Part shown: in pieces, positions 11,236 through 24,118 of the stretch
Layout of the letters: the number at the start of each line of letters is the position of its first letter
Numbering within the stretch: the stretch's first letter is position 1
NCBI GenBank assembly: GCA_036435485.1
Contig: CM071597.1
Location: 143,527,647-143,591,646, forward strand
DNA from: Saposhnikovia divaricata
Taxonomy: Eukaryota; Streptophyta; Magnoliopsida; Apiales; Apiaceae
Reading direction: 5' to 3'
DNA length: 64,000 nt
Translations under genes and position numbers: made by a program
The notes under the pieces: model-generated
The model's input: the letters and a program-made list of their open reading frames with translations, nothing else
What the model was told of the DNA's origin: nothing
Database searches by the model: none

Positions 11236-12124
11236 CCAAGCTCATGCAGTCCAGGTATCAAATGAGCATGATGGGAGAGCTTAGTTATTTTCTAGGGCTA
11301 CAGGTGAAGCAAACAGATGATGGAATCTTTATCAATCAAGCAAAATATACCAGAAATCTTCTCAAGAAATTTGGCATGCTTGACTGCTCATCTGCAACAA
11401 CTCCCATGGCAACAGCAACAAAGTTGGATAGAGACACAGGTTCATCAGTGGATATGACAAGCTATAGAGGGATGATTGGGTCTCTTCTTTATCTAACAGC
11501 AAGCAGACCTGACATCATGTATGCAAGATGTCTTTGTGCAAGATTTCAGGCAGATCCAAGAGAACCACATCTGACAGCTGTTAAGAGAATTTTCAAATAT
11601 CTTAAGGGCACCATAACTTTAGGTTTGTGGTATCCAGAGAATCAGACTTCAAGCTACTTGGTTACTCTGATGCAGACTTTGCAGGCTGTAAGATAGACAG
11701 AAAAAGTACCAGTGGAAGTTGTCAATTTCTTGGTGATAGACTTGTTTCTTCGTACAGCAAGAAACAGAAATCGATCTCTACATCTACAGCTGAAGCAGAG
11801 TATATTGCTGCTGGTAGCTGTTGTGCACAGATTCTGTGGATGAAGAATCAATTACTGGATTATGGATTGAGGTACAGTAAAATACCTATTTACTGTGATA
11901 ATCAAAGTGCTATTGCTATGACAGGTAATCCAGTACAGCATTCAATGACCAAGCACATCAGCATAAGGTACCATTTTATCAGAGAACATGTAGAGGAAGG
12001 GAATATTGAGCTTCATTTTGTGTCTACAGAACAACAGCTTGCAGATATCTTCACCAAGCCATTGAGTGAAGCTGTATTTACAAGGCTGGTAAATGAACTA
12101 GCGATGGTCTCTGGCTTTGACTAG
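11236..12124 (+). pseudogene. pol: Copia pol, C-terminal RT and RNase H, frameshifted
   Basis: The first part (about 11238-11640) reads as copia reverse transcriptase downstream of the catalytic site (GELSYFLGLQV, then SRPDIMYA). The frame then shifts by one near 11635-11645. RNase H continues with GYSDADFAG, STAEAEYIA, the CDNQSAI motif, and the terminal ADIFTKPL segment to the TAG at 12122-12124. The 5' side is cut by the Athila LTR. The order RT then RNase H at the end of pol is typical of Ty1/copia. The frameshift shows the element is inactive. Confidence 0.92.
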
Positions 12125-13472
12125 AGATATTGGTTAGACTCAAATTCTACTTATGTACTGTGTTGCTCATATTTCTGTGGTATGTTAAACTCTGCTATGC
12201 AAACTCTGCTCAATGACTGTTAAACTCTGTTAGCATGCTTTGTAAGTCATACACTGTTGACATGAATGTTTTGTCTGAATGTTAATACCAATGAAGAAAT
12301 ATGTTTGAAGCATGATTCTCAGTAATTAATCATGAATCCTTCTACGTTATTTGTGATGTAATCTTAGATTGTGCAGAAAATTAACACAGCATGATACTGT
12401 TTCATATTTATAGAATCTCTTAGTTTATTTATCCTAAACTCTGAGTCTTTAAATGTTGTGTGCATTGCCTCTCATGAATAATTTCTGATGTTGATGAGCT
12501 CTAAACTCTATTAGTTATACACTGTTAAATTAGATTCTATTATTAGAATAACCCCAAAGCTTATATATATATAGACTGTTAGAACTCCTTTGAGATCATG
12601 TTTGTAACTAGGACGACCCAGGAACTTACTGGTATATAGTAAGGGCTAAAATTCTCTAATTTTTGGTGACTAGTCAAAAACTAGGAAGATCCAAGAACTT
12701 ATCAAACTGATAAGGGCTAAAATTATCGGATTTTTGGTGACTAGTTCCAACCTCTGATTACTGGAGAAAACCAAAAAAAAATAGGGGTTTATAAATTAAT
12801 TAAATATTACTGTATACAAATTGTTTACTACAGAGTTTAGCATTCATCATACATTCAGTGTTTACTATGAAAGTTTGTGCATCCAGTGTTTACTGATTTA
12901 CTTTATGGATTTTATGAAATACTAGATGCTCTAAATACTGATTTAGTAAACTCTGCTCTACACACACTCATATTCACAACTGTGCAGTGTTTGAAAGGAT
13001 AACAGTAATTAAGTTTGAGAATTGATAAACACTGTTGGATTCTGTTGAGTACTCTAAGGTAATATTTTACTTCAGATAAAGCATATACTTGGAGTACAAA
13101 AAGAGTTTTTGAAATTTGCATGTGATACGTGCCAACTGTTTAATGGTGTCAGACAGTTAAAACGTATTGGTAATAGGAGAGAGAATAGCAGTAATAATAG
13201 GCATTATTACTGCGCGTGTAAACCACTGTTCCACTATTTACGTGACACGTGTCCCACTCACACACTTAACAAGAAATTGGTTGCGTGTTTAATGTCTAAA
13301 ACGATTGGGCTTTTAATTTTCAATTACAGATCTAATCACACTCGATTCATTATTCACTTTTACACCCACGAACACACAACATTACACACAATTTCTCTGT
13401 TATTTTCACTTAAGCATTTTCACAAACACTTTTCTACACATTCTCTTTTCTCACAATTACTAAACTGTTCTA
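12125..13472 (+). other. Sirevirus spacer between pol and env-like ORF
   Basis: 1.35 kb of AT-rich non-coding DNA. The word ACTCTG(T/C) recurs many times here and again in the element's 3' end near 35620-35890. It contains two imperfect direct repeats of about 70 bp (12606-12677 and 12679-12748), each with an AAGGGCTAAAATT core and GGTGACTAGT end. From about 13330 it becomes a C/A/T-rich leader preceding the env-like ATG. Confidence 0.65.
12606..12748 (+). repeat. Two tandem ~70-bp imperfect direct repeats
   Basis: Both copies run from AACTAGGA through AAGGGCTAAAATT to TTTTTGGTGACTAGT and differ at about a dozen positions. They lie in the pol to env-like spacer. Function unknown; they may be a local duplication. 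Confidence 0.75.
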
Positions 13473-13945
13473 ATGGCATCCAAGACTTTTGTTGCTCAGG
13501 GATTATCTTTTGTTCCTAACAACTATGCAGCACCATTAAACACTGACAAAGCTCCAGAATCGTTTCACTTGATTCAGAACTTCCTAAGGGATTCTGAAAT
13601 AGGTCAAGCTCTTGTTAAACCTACAAAACTCTCTGCCACACAAATCTCTATTTTCTGGCGAAACTCTGTTTATGATGATGGTGGAGAGAATGGGACTCCA
13701 TCCATTGTGTTTACTCATGAAGACCAAGAGTTTGTAATCACTCCTGCAACTGTTCGAGATGTTATGGATTTTGACACTCACACCTCATACGCTGTGGCTG
13801 GTGAGAATGAATTGAAGGAAATGTTACAGCAACTACGGTTTTCTGGCCCTTTGGATAAGCTCGGTAATGTTAAAAGGCCAGGGCTCAGGAAAGAGTGGAG
13901 CTTTTTCTTTGACTGCATCACTCGAGCATTTGGAAAGAAAGTCAC
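13473..13945 (+). pseudogene. Sirevirus env-like ORF, first exon-like half (split by insertion)
   Basis: Begins at ATG 13473 and is open for 157 codons to the insertion point. Its style (start MASKTFVAQG, later FITPATVRDV-like) is that of the third ORF of plant Sirevirus elements. The reading frame continues beyond the 18.5-kb gypsy-like insertion at 32426, where the duplicated GTCAC is in the same codon phase, so the gene was one unit before the insertion. The tail shown as coding after 13945 is inside the inserted LTR and is not part of the gene. Confidence 0.82.
13941..13945. repeat. Target-site duplication GTCAC, left copy
   Basis: GTCAC at 13941-13945 is repeated at 32426-32430, flanking the gypsy-like insertion. 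Taking one copy away restores the reading phase of the interrupted env-like ORF, which confirms the boundaries. Confidence 0.9.
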
Positions 13946-15289
13946 CGTAACACCCCCAGATCCGGGGTCCGGGATCCGGTCGTTACGGTCTCCAATTCTG
14001 TCCACAATACTTGAACTTACCTCAACATAAAATAATATACATCTTTATGACACAACACAACAATATAAAACACACCCGTTATAGTCCCAGAGATGAAATC
14101 AGAGTAACAATCAAATTTTATTAATCACATTATGAGTTTTTACAATCCAAAAGAATTTGAATATAAATACATACTCTTTGCCATCCATTTACATAAGTCA
14201 TACTAGACCATATACTTGGTACTGAAAGAATAAATCTATCCTACCAATAGCTGTCTCTTTGGCTCTAGTAGTCTCATCGTCCTCGCCAGCGTCGAGTGTG
14301 CCTTGTGCGAGTCATCTGGTCTAGCTGTTGTTGTGATATAATAATAAAGCAAGGGTGAGCAATAGCCCACCAACAATAATATATAACTGAACGATAATAT
14401 ATAACAGTTCAAAAGTATCTTTCAAACCATATGCCATGCATTTACGGAAATGATGCCAGTATAATATGAATGATGAAGTTACGAGGTAACTCAAAGTATT
14501 TGTTTGTAGAAATATCTGCTACATCAAAAGTAAGCGAGATATTCTCATTGCCATTAAAAGAGGAACTTGCATGAAAAGATTGCAATTCCAGTTATGAACA
14601 CTTTTCCAGCTCTGCCAACAGTAATCATGTTGCAGGAAATAAATAAGTTTGGATGATGAACCAATGATGGAGTATTCACCGCGCCCGCTGTTCCAATCTT
14701 GATGATCAGTCGAGATCGTACCGCTCAAATTAGATTTACTTCCGGTAGAAGGAAGAACTGACGGCTTTACTTGTCTACCGCCTTACTAGCTCTCCCCGGC
14801 CAACGGTTGGGCCAAAGGGGATGGACCGGCGCTACTCGGCCTCTTACACGACTCCTAGTTCAAAAAGAATTCATGATTCTGAATGTAACGTTCGTCCCCC
14901 TTTCCCCAAGTATAATACTTGTTGATAAGACTCCACAAAGTAGTCGTATCTAGTTGGAAAGGAAAATTCACCAATAACTTCCATGCTATTGCTTGGTAAC
15001 GAATATCAACTTGTTCCAACCATCTTACCCCTCGAAATATGAGAAGGTAAACAACGACTTAATAAGTCAATAGCACCCGAGTTGCGAGTGAAGAGAATAC
15101 TTTATGACCAGGAAGTCGACAAGATAAATATCATTTTCCAAGTAAGGTTCCCTTATTATTAGGGAGATAGACTCAAAGAAGAATGATGTCTGAGAACCTT
15201 TCTTAATATAAGATTAATAATAATATGACTCCGAAATAATTTCCATAATAATCGAAGAAGATAAACCTTATTGAGGTTATTCTAAGTAG

Positions 15290-15960
15290 GGAATAAATAT
15301 TCAGAGAATATTTATTGAATTAAACATATTTAAAGAATATTTAGGAATATGAAAGAATATCTTTAATCAGAGTATTTCTCAAAATAATCCTTGAAGAAAT
15401 ATCAGGAGAATATTTATTGAATAAATAAATATTTAAATGAATATTCAAAATAATATTCATTAATTAATAAGACCTGAAAGGAATATTTAAGATAATATTC
15501 ATCATTAATTAGGAATTTAAATGAATATTCAAAAAGTAATATTCATTTAATGAATAATATTCTGAATGAATATCAAGTAATATTCATTTAATAATCCAAG
15601 CTTTAAAGGAATATTCGAGATAATATTCGATAAATAAATCAAGCTTCAGATGAATATTAGAATAATATTCATCAAGTAATTAATATCTTAAATGATTATT
15701 CAAAAGTAATATTCATTTAATAAAATAATATTCTAAATGGATATTCAAATAATATTCATTTAGTAGTCCAATCTTTAGAAGAATATTCGGAATAATAATC
15801 GCTAATCTATTCGACTCTGAATGAATATTGAAAAATATTATTCGTCGAATGGTTACGTTCAAATAATTATTTGAAGTAAGGATCGTTAAATAAATAATCT
15901 CGAACGAATATTCAAATAATATTCGTCGCCCAAATAATGGAAAATATTTGCTTAAATATT
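15290..15960. repeat. GAATATTC-rich block of LTR copy 1
   Basis: Dozens of variants of the palindromes GAATATTC and GAATATTATTC, often as pairs like AATGAATATTCAAATAATATTCATT, fill about 670 bp. The same block is at 25450-26090 in copy 2 and 29170-29850 in copy 3. It can form many short hairpins. Confidence 0.85.
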
Positions 15961-16175
15961 TTCCTCCGAGGTAATCTCGATATGTCAAGAAATATTGACT
16001 CCCGATCTATATTTGATGAATAAGATGTATACGCCCTTCTATGAGGGTCTTACAATAACCGGCTTATAATTGATACGTTAGCTATCTAATTTATATGCCA
16101 ATAAACAATCAGGGAACAACCATAACGATATAACTGGAAAGTAGGCATGCATGCTATGGCATATGTATAACAGAA

Positions 16176-16178
<3 letters not shown>

Positions 16179-16230
<52 letters not shown>
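16179..16230. repeat. (AT)n microsatellite in LTR copy 1
   Basis: About 26 AT units. The equivalent tracts are about 52 bp in copy 2 (26310-26361) and about 82 bp in copy 3 (30060-30141), so length differs even between nearly identical LTRs. Confidence 0.95.
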
Positions 16231-16235
<5 letters not shown>

Positions 16236-18512
16236 CACAACAACAGCCTAAAAGAAGGGAATTGAAACTTGCCTGGTAGTCGAGTATGGTAAGGGGTAGT
16301 GGTAGCGGGTCCCAGGTCAGCTTGGTGATCTATAAATAGCCAAGGCATTCGGGATTAATCACTTAACATCTTAAAAGTTAGGTTATACTTAAATCGAAAC
16401 ACGTTCTCGAGTTATCTCGTTATACCCCTTTTAGTGGATTCCTTTTATCATCGATCCGACCCGACATTCGTTCGTTAATACGACATGTCACTGTACTTAC
16501 ACTTGGGACATACTTAAGTCATACAAGTTCTAAATTCGATCGTTACGAATCAATATTATACTCCGAGTTTTATCGCCCGTTTTCTAAGTGTTTTACCGAA
16601 GTTATAATCAAGTAGGTTTTTAGGGGTTCGTTCGCGTTTAACTTTGATTCCAACATTTTTTATAAAATCGGAAAACGATCCGTTTCACATGAGGTTTTCT
16701 CTCACACCTTCCTTTTTACCTATAGTATTTAATTACCAAGATTCGCCACTGACTTACGTATTTTACGAGGGTTCAATTTCAGTTACGAATTCTCGTTTAC
16801 GGTTTCGAACTACTTTTCGTAATTTGACCATAACTCCTAAACCGTAAGTCGGAATGTTTCGATTCTTGCGCCACAACGATCTATGACTCGAGAACTATAA
16901 GGTCAGTCCATAATATCACTAAGGTCAGGCATCTATCCTAATTGTTATGCTCAAATTTTAAGAGTTTATGAAATTTCAGCATTACGACGGCTATAACTCG
17001 GATATTTCCAAAATCAAAACCCTCCAAATAATCATTCAATCCACCACCAACACTCATGGGCACTATTTATCATCTCCCTCACTGTCTCAACAGGTCTTGG
17101 AGCCACAAAACATATATTAATCTTTTTATAACACCCACACAACATACATGTTCTAAATCATGAATACAAGCCATAAACATCATCAAATCTCATCTAAAAC
17201 TCCATTAAAACTCAAATAAAAGACTAGGGTTCTTGAAGTTTATACCTTCCTTGGAGTATGTAAGACCTTAATAAACCTTGATCAATCCTTAGAACACCTT
17301 AACAAAGCTTGGATCATCCAAACAAAACAAGAAATCAAAGATTAGATCTTGAAAACACTATTCATCATCACTTTGATGATTTTTGAAAACTATGCTAGAG
17401 ATGGAATTTGAAGCTCAAATTTCTAGGAGATCATGTTGATATAGTAAGGAACTTACATGATTTATTTCATGGCCATTGAAGGTCAAGAGGTTGGACTTTG
17501 ATTTTGCTAAAAAGGAGCAGATTTTTTTTTGCTCTTCATGGAGTTCTTGGCTTTGCTTCCTTTGTTTTGCATTATGCCTAAATAATTGTAATACTTGGCA
17601 TATATCTTGGATGCATCCTTTACTTTTGTGTTGTTAGCTTGCTAGTGGTCCAAGTGTTGCCCTTCTATTGGTCCACTTGTTGGCACCACATTAAGCATAC
17701 CCTTTTTGGCACAAATGCAACTTCATCACTACACTTGTAGTTGACTTACATGAAAGTCACTTTGCTTACCCTTACTCCATCCACTTGCACATGTTTGTCT
17801 CTTGGTTCTCTGTTTGCTTCTTTGTCCGGTTATTACTCAATTCATTGATCGTTCGAAGGAATATCTCGAAGATTTCTAATTAGGGTTTTACCGGAAACCA
17901 TCTTACTATTTATACTATCATTCTCAATTCTCTTTAATAATTCTTGAATCCAAATTCCTTAAATCTCTTCAATAAACCCTTATGTCTTTATGTGTCCAGG
18001 AAATTCTCGAGGAAAATAAAAGTACTATTTTTCAGAATCCGACAGCTTTTACATACACTTATTTTCCCCCTGGATCACTAATACGAACTCGGAAATCCGT
18101 TCCGAATACTTCTATATAGTGTCGTCTCATAATATTCCTAAATCCATCAAAATCACTATTCATCCATTTTTCTTTACTCATCCTCTTAGGGTTGTACAAT
18201 TGTCCCTAATCTCTTTCAATCGTTCCTTAACCTTTTTACGGACCTACTGGACCAATAACAGATATCGATTTGGATGACATAGGAATAATCTTCTCCTTTA
18301 GAATTATCAAATCTCAACTCCCTAGGAGATAGATAATTCTTATCTAAATTGTCAACCAATAGTATTCTTCAAGACATATAAATATTTAAATCGAATTCCA
18401 TTCCTTCCATTCATTATCTCAATCGTTACATCGTAGTCGTAATCACTATTCACCATTACCTCAGTACATAATAAAATGCTTTTAATTATATCCAAAATTT
18501 GGGGTTCTTACA

Positions 18513-18531
18513 GTCTCCCCTCCTTAAAAGG
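18513..18531 (-). other. Polypurine tract of the gypsy-like element
   Basis: On the minus strand CCTTTTAAGGAGGGGAGAC immediately precedes the LTR start TGTAAGAACC. This fixes the orientation and the LTR boundary. Confidence 0.85.
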
Positions 18532-21500
18532 ATTTCGTCCCGGAATCAGGTAGGAAGCAAAGAGTCGTTTGTCTGTCGTTTACTTTTTAGCTTCCCGGTC
18601 AATTCTTAGTCGTTCTACCCTTTCTCAGCACATCCTCTAGTGCTACAATCCGTACTTTATTCTTTTTCCATCAACTTTGCTACTTTTCGTACAACACACT
18701 ATCCGGGTTATGATCTTACTCAGTCTTATCCTTATTGATACCTGCAATAACATTGGTATCACTATCACCCTGCGAATTCGGAGGTAACCTCGCTCGTACT
18801 GTGCATTTCCTGATCGCTTTAATCTTCGCAATCTCGATCAATATAGAGAAGTGGAAAGATTTATTGAGAGATCACTATGATCAATTGAACATTTGTTATA
18901 TTGCATAGTTAGTACAGAAGGGGGCCAGCCTTTAGTACTTGACAAGAAATTAAACAAGTTATGGTATTCCACTTAGACTTCTATCACATAGACAGATAGT
19001 CACGTAGCAGTACCTCCCCTCCTTAAAGGGTTGTTCTTCTCAATTCATAAAGAAGATGAATAAAAGAGAAGAAAACAAAAGAATTCTAAAGGATTATAGA
19101 AAGTTTTCATGATTGTAAAATATCATACTCAGAATTTACCTCTGAACTATAGAAGTTCATTAAGGAAGAAATTAATCATAATTATATTCAATACTATTTG
19201 ATCGTAACCTCACGTATCAACATATCTTGCTGCTTTGTCCACTATTCTCTGGACCTGTACTCTAGTTCAACCTTAGCAACACTTACTTTTGGAAAATCTT
19301 TGAACCTCTCAGGTTAAATCTTAGTTTCTCGCTTGACACCATTGTTACTAACATTCCATGTCACGCTACTAGCTTTTTCATATCTATAATATTAACACTA
19401 TCAGGTTGTCATCTCGAGAATTCATCAGAAAACCCATGTATTAATCCATTCATAACATTCCTTGCTTCATATTCCGTAGTTGCTTTCCCCGTCTTTTCTT
19501 TATCAATCACATCCTTCTCATTATCTGATTCTTATTTACTTCTGTTATTTACTTTCACCTTCATCTCTTTATTGAGACACCTTTTGCACTTGGTACCTCC
19601 TTATCGGTATTCCGTGACATTTACTCTATAATCATCACGTTATTTTTAAACTTTCCGAAATGAATCTGGCCCGATCCCTTAAATATAATCTACTTCTGCC
19701 AACCTTGTTTCTCATCACTTGTTCTTTTCTACCCGTGGTTTTCCACAGGTTGTTCTTCGTAAGTTAGACCAGGTCGTATATCTACTTGCTCGTACTCTTA
19801 TCATCTATGGAGTATCTGCATTTTACTGGCGTAGCCTTGCCACATGAAAACCCGTTATGACCGTGCTATAAGTTTTGGGGGTAGAGCTGGCTCGAATGCC
19901 ACCTTCCGAACACTTTTAAACTCTCAGATGGCCCAACAAATCTCGGGCTTAACTGCCCTTAATTCTTTTTACGGGAATACATTTAGCATCATGAATCATC
20001 AACCTCATATTCTCTATCTTGTTTGTGCAGAAGTACAGTAACACAAACTTGCTTGTCATTCACCAACGTGCATTTAGCTTATCAATAGCAGCACTTTATT
20101 TATCTTTACGTTGTCATCTACTTTCTTAGAAGAATCGCCATTGCTTGTTATTTACGTAGTGCGTTAATAGCTAACCATACGGGTTTCAATCCTTTAGGGA
20201 GACAAAGTAATCACTATTCCTTATCCATAAGGAACACTTCCTGAACTTGATGTAGATATTACATGAAGTAGATAAAATTGCAGAAGAGTTTCAAGCATCA
20301 CAGCTATGTCAGGTTGATGAAACTACCACTCATGCAGCTTCCATAAAAGACTGGAAACTTAACGGTTTACTTTGTCAATTTTGTATCATGGTCCCAGTTT
20401 GCCTCAAAACGGGACCTTCTAAGGTACGTAATATGCTTAAGACCCATCAGGAATCGAATCTTTACTTAAACTACTATTACCGTCGATTCTTGCATAATCA
20501 TCAGAAGGAATGTAAATTCCTCCACTCTGATATGACCTTCAAGGTCCTTCCAAATATCATTTTGTTTCTTCGGTATGAACATTTGTAATTATTCCTCTAT
20601 ACTTAGACTATCGACCACCTCATTGGCCTTTCCTGATAATACTAATTTCTGGTAATCCTTGTTCTCTGGATACATTTCAATTCAAATTTTTCTACCTCAT
20701 TCTCATCACTGTTGGGTGAAAGCATTCTCCCTTAATGCTCTGCTGAAGGAGAAAAATATAACTATCAGTCTTTTTCCATAAGTCATTGCTTCCACCTTCC
20801 CGTGGGAATTTTATCAAAGTTACCCTCAATCATGCCTAGGATATTTGTTTTCTTAGTTCTTTCTTGTACTAGGATAATCTCAACCTTCTTTGGTTCCATC
20901 CATACCTCATCATGGTTTCATACATGCCTCATCTGGCATTATTGTTATTGTGTCTTACATTCTCTTCCAAACTTCTGGTTGGAAACTCAGAATATTAACT
21001 TTTCCTTGTAAGGTTTCCTAGGTCGTCCTCATCATTCCTCCTGTATTTTCTAGGTACAGGGTATATCAAAACGTCATTGACCAATACTCTAATAATTCTA
21101 TCTATGTCCTTTCCAGAACTCTTTTTAATAATCCTTACCGGTCATTGTTGCCTTAGCAAGTCCAACTCATATCATCTGAATTCATAATGTCTTTATTAGG
21201 GTTAATGCCATCCCTTATGCATTCCCCAGGGTTTGTCTTAATTTATGGATATCCTATCCTTAATTCAACTGCCAAGGAATTCTTGCATCCTATATTTGGC
21301 AATCAGATCATGTATCCCTAATAAGGGTGTCTTTTCAATCATTCTCATTTGATAATCGATTGGTAACTTAATGCCACCCTCTTCTTTCAGATAGTTATCA
21401 GCCTATTTGGCCTTCCAAAAGGCAATGTATGCCTATCTGCTCTCTTACAGAACTTGGTATTGGTAGCAAGGATGTTTTGGAAGATATTGGTCGAGTTCAA

Positions 21501-24102
21501 CGTGAATCTTTTAGTACTCATCGTTCTTCTCAAAGGTACTTGCCTTAAACAAAATTTCTACAGCATACTGATCCATCTCTGACCATTTCTATACTCTCTT
21601 CATAAACCTTCGTTGTTTACTTTCCTTAGTCATAATATATTCATGGTATTCATGATACCCTAACATCATACATCTCAAGTCATTATACTTCCATTTTTTT
21701 TTTCGTAATCTTGGACGATCATATACACATGAATCACTTTAGTACGGGTGACCCCATTCCAAAAGTCTAGTAAATTCCCAATCCAAACATGGGTTGCAAA
21801 GGGTTCAGTAGAAGATTCCTATAATCTCATTAATATTTCCGTCATATCAGAAGCCCTTGCAGTCGGTGCTTACTTAGAAGCAACCCTACTTTGTCCTTTT
21901 ATTGCTGGTCTAGTCACTTGATAGTCCTTTGTGACTTGGCCTCAACTGGCCACACTAAAATAAAAATATATGATTTTAGGGGTTGGCTAATAGCATTACT
22001 TTTCTAGCAATTTCTGGCATAGTGCCTTCTTCTTTGATACCTTTCTACCTTTCCAAAATTTACTTCATATAAGTCTTAATCGGCTACTCAGCGCCGTCTC
22101 CGGTCACCTTTCCTCAATTTTTATATTTTCAACTATTCTTATCACTCCCACGTGCCCCACAAACTTACCATTCCTGGCATAACAGCCTTTTCACTTAAGT
22201 CAATCCCGGAGTTTCTCAGTCCGGCTGGTTTCTTACTTACATTTCCTGTTTTCGTCCAATCTCACTTCATCATTGTATTTCTACAATCAATCGCGATAAC
22301 CAGGGTCTGTCGACCAACCCATATAGCGGTTACTTTACCCAATTCACGGGGTTCGCCCCAGTTTCTACTCTCTTCCATGATGTTCTCTGATAATCAGAAA
22401 GACAAGGTTTGCCAAAATTCGTTGAAATTCTTCCCAGAATTAGGGAAATTTTGGTCAATCTATCCATCTGCTGGTAACATTAAGGAGACCGATTTCGAAA
22501 CCTGAAGAATAGTTTAATGAACCTCCAAGCAGGTAGAACCGTAGGCAGTCATAATTAACGAAATAATCATCAACAGGTTGGAAGTTTAACCCCTGGAGAG
22601 GAACCAATTATATATATCCCTTAGAAGGGAATCAACAGTTTTAAACTGAAACTTGTCGCAACGTCCTGATGCCTATACGTCCTGATACCTATACGTCCTG
22701 ATATTCAATATTACCAAATGTCAGTCTACCTGACTACTAGTCTCAGAAGGAACATTACCGTCGGAGTTGGTTGTCCCACAAAATTGGCACTACTAAGGCC
22801 ATCCGATCTGGTGGACCGCGCTGTTCGAATGCATTCGCAAGTACTTTGTCGTGCTGCACAAACACACATTATAATCCTTTATGCAATGCCAACTCTTGGT
22901 CATTACCAATTTCATTTTTTCCATTAAGCAATGCCAACTCTTGGTCATTACCAATTTCATTTTTTTAGCTCCAGGAAGATTTTCTCGCATTTTTCTCTTT
23001 AACTACTGATCATATTACTTGATCCATTATAATTCCGCGTCGGAGTAAACTTAAGGTAACTACTATAATTCATTCAAAGAAAAGAAAGAATTTAATATTC
23101 CTCTGAATCACATGCATCTAACATTTCTGGTTCATCATTTTACTGAGTTGAAATTAACCCTATACTCAGTCTCTGGCAGTAGTCTCATTACGAGTTCATC
23201 TTGACCCACTGGTCTTATCTTCCAGTAGGTTCTGAGATCATTGTCTTGCTTACTACTTCCTTATATGACTTTATCCAATCATGCTATCACTTCCCAATGT
23301 CTTTACTTTCTAACTGATTCATTCATAAAATGAACATTTCCCTGAATAAAACCACTTCATCAACCTCAATTTGGTTCCATAAATTACAACCTATGACATC
23401 TGCCTTCTCATGGCGAATTATTATTGACAATATTCATACTTATTCATTTATCAAATGATATGGCACTTACTGCCTCTTCTCAACTATTCCTAGGGACTCT
23501 GCTCCTCGTCTTATATTGATGCCTTTGATAATAATACATCCTTCTAGCACTCTTTTCGTTAATATGAAAGTCTCTAATGATTCTCATCTATTCCCGTATA
23601 AGATCTCAAGTAATTCTTCCCATCCGTCTTACTTGCTGGTACTACCTCTAGTAGTCCGGCCACGAATCCAACATGAATCTTCAATTCTCTTGCTAATAGC
23701 TTAGTTCTTTATGCCCACTTTTCTGAGTACTATACCTTAATCATCTCAGTCTTTCTGGCTACAGCCCTCATTCCTCGAGGGTAAGCTCCTTATCCTAACA
23801 GGATTTTCCTTATCTGCTGGAACCTCTTCAGGGTATCCAGTAGGGTACTCCATCGAATTTACCCGCTGATCTTCAGCACATAAAGCATCATCGCGCTGCT
23901 GCTCTTATGCCTCAAGGTCTATCGCCTTATTCGTCGATACGATATCGAGCTAAGTTACTATCATGATACTTAAGAGTTCCCATAAGGGTTTTATACGTCA
24001 TCACTACCTTAAGTAGTCCGACTATGAACTTGGCAAGAGTTCTTATTATCTTAGTGAATTTATTGTTTTAACGTCGCCTCATCTATGGGGTTTATAACGT
24101 AC
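18532..24102 (-). other. Internal region of the gypsy-like element, no surviving coding domain
   Basis: 5.6 kb without any frame above about 120 codons and without a recognisable gag, protease, RT, RNase H or integrase motif on either strand. It is pyrimidine-rich on the plus strand, with small local duplications: a repeated CGTCCTGATRCCTATA near 22664-22705 and a tandem copy of about 46 bp around 22882-22965. It is either a strongly decayed pol region or a non-autonomous large retrotransposon derivative. A translated profile search of the minus strand would decide. Confidence 0.6.
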
Positions 24103-24114
24103 GCTCTGATACCA
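24103..24114 (-). other. Primer-binding site, initiator tRNA-Met type
   Basis: The minus strand reads TGGTATCAGAGC, the standard match to the 3' end of plant initiator tRNA-Met. It lies four bases from the LTR end at 24119. Confidence 0.9.
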
Positions 24115-24118
24115 CTTC

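Larger units (their letters stand above)
13946..18512 (-). repeat. LTR copy 1 (4567 bp)
   Basis: On the minus strand it is the 3' LTR, next to the polypurine tract. It holds the GAATATTC-rich block (15290-15960), an (AT)n tract (16179-16230) and a U3 shared with copy 3 at near identity. The 91-codon frame at 15713-15988 arises from the AT-rich repeats and is not a gene. Confidence 0.9.

Noticed and set aside
14771..14953. 60-codon frame identical at 24944-25126
   Set aside because: LTR duplicate only; absent from the truncated third LTR and without recognisable features.
15713..15988. 91-codon frame conserved in three LTR copies
   Set aside because: Conserved only because the LTRs are copies; composition follows the AT-rich palindromic repeat and the same frame has no counterpart in any family I know.
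24103..24114. Possible tRNA-Met gene
   Set aside because: Only the 12-base primer-site match is present; no cloverleaf.
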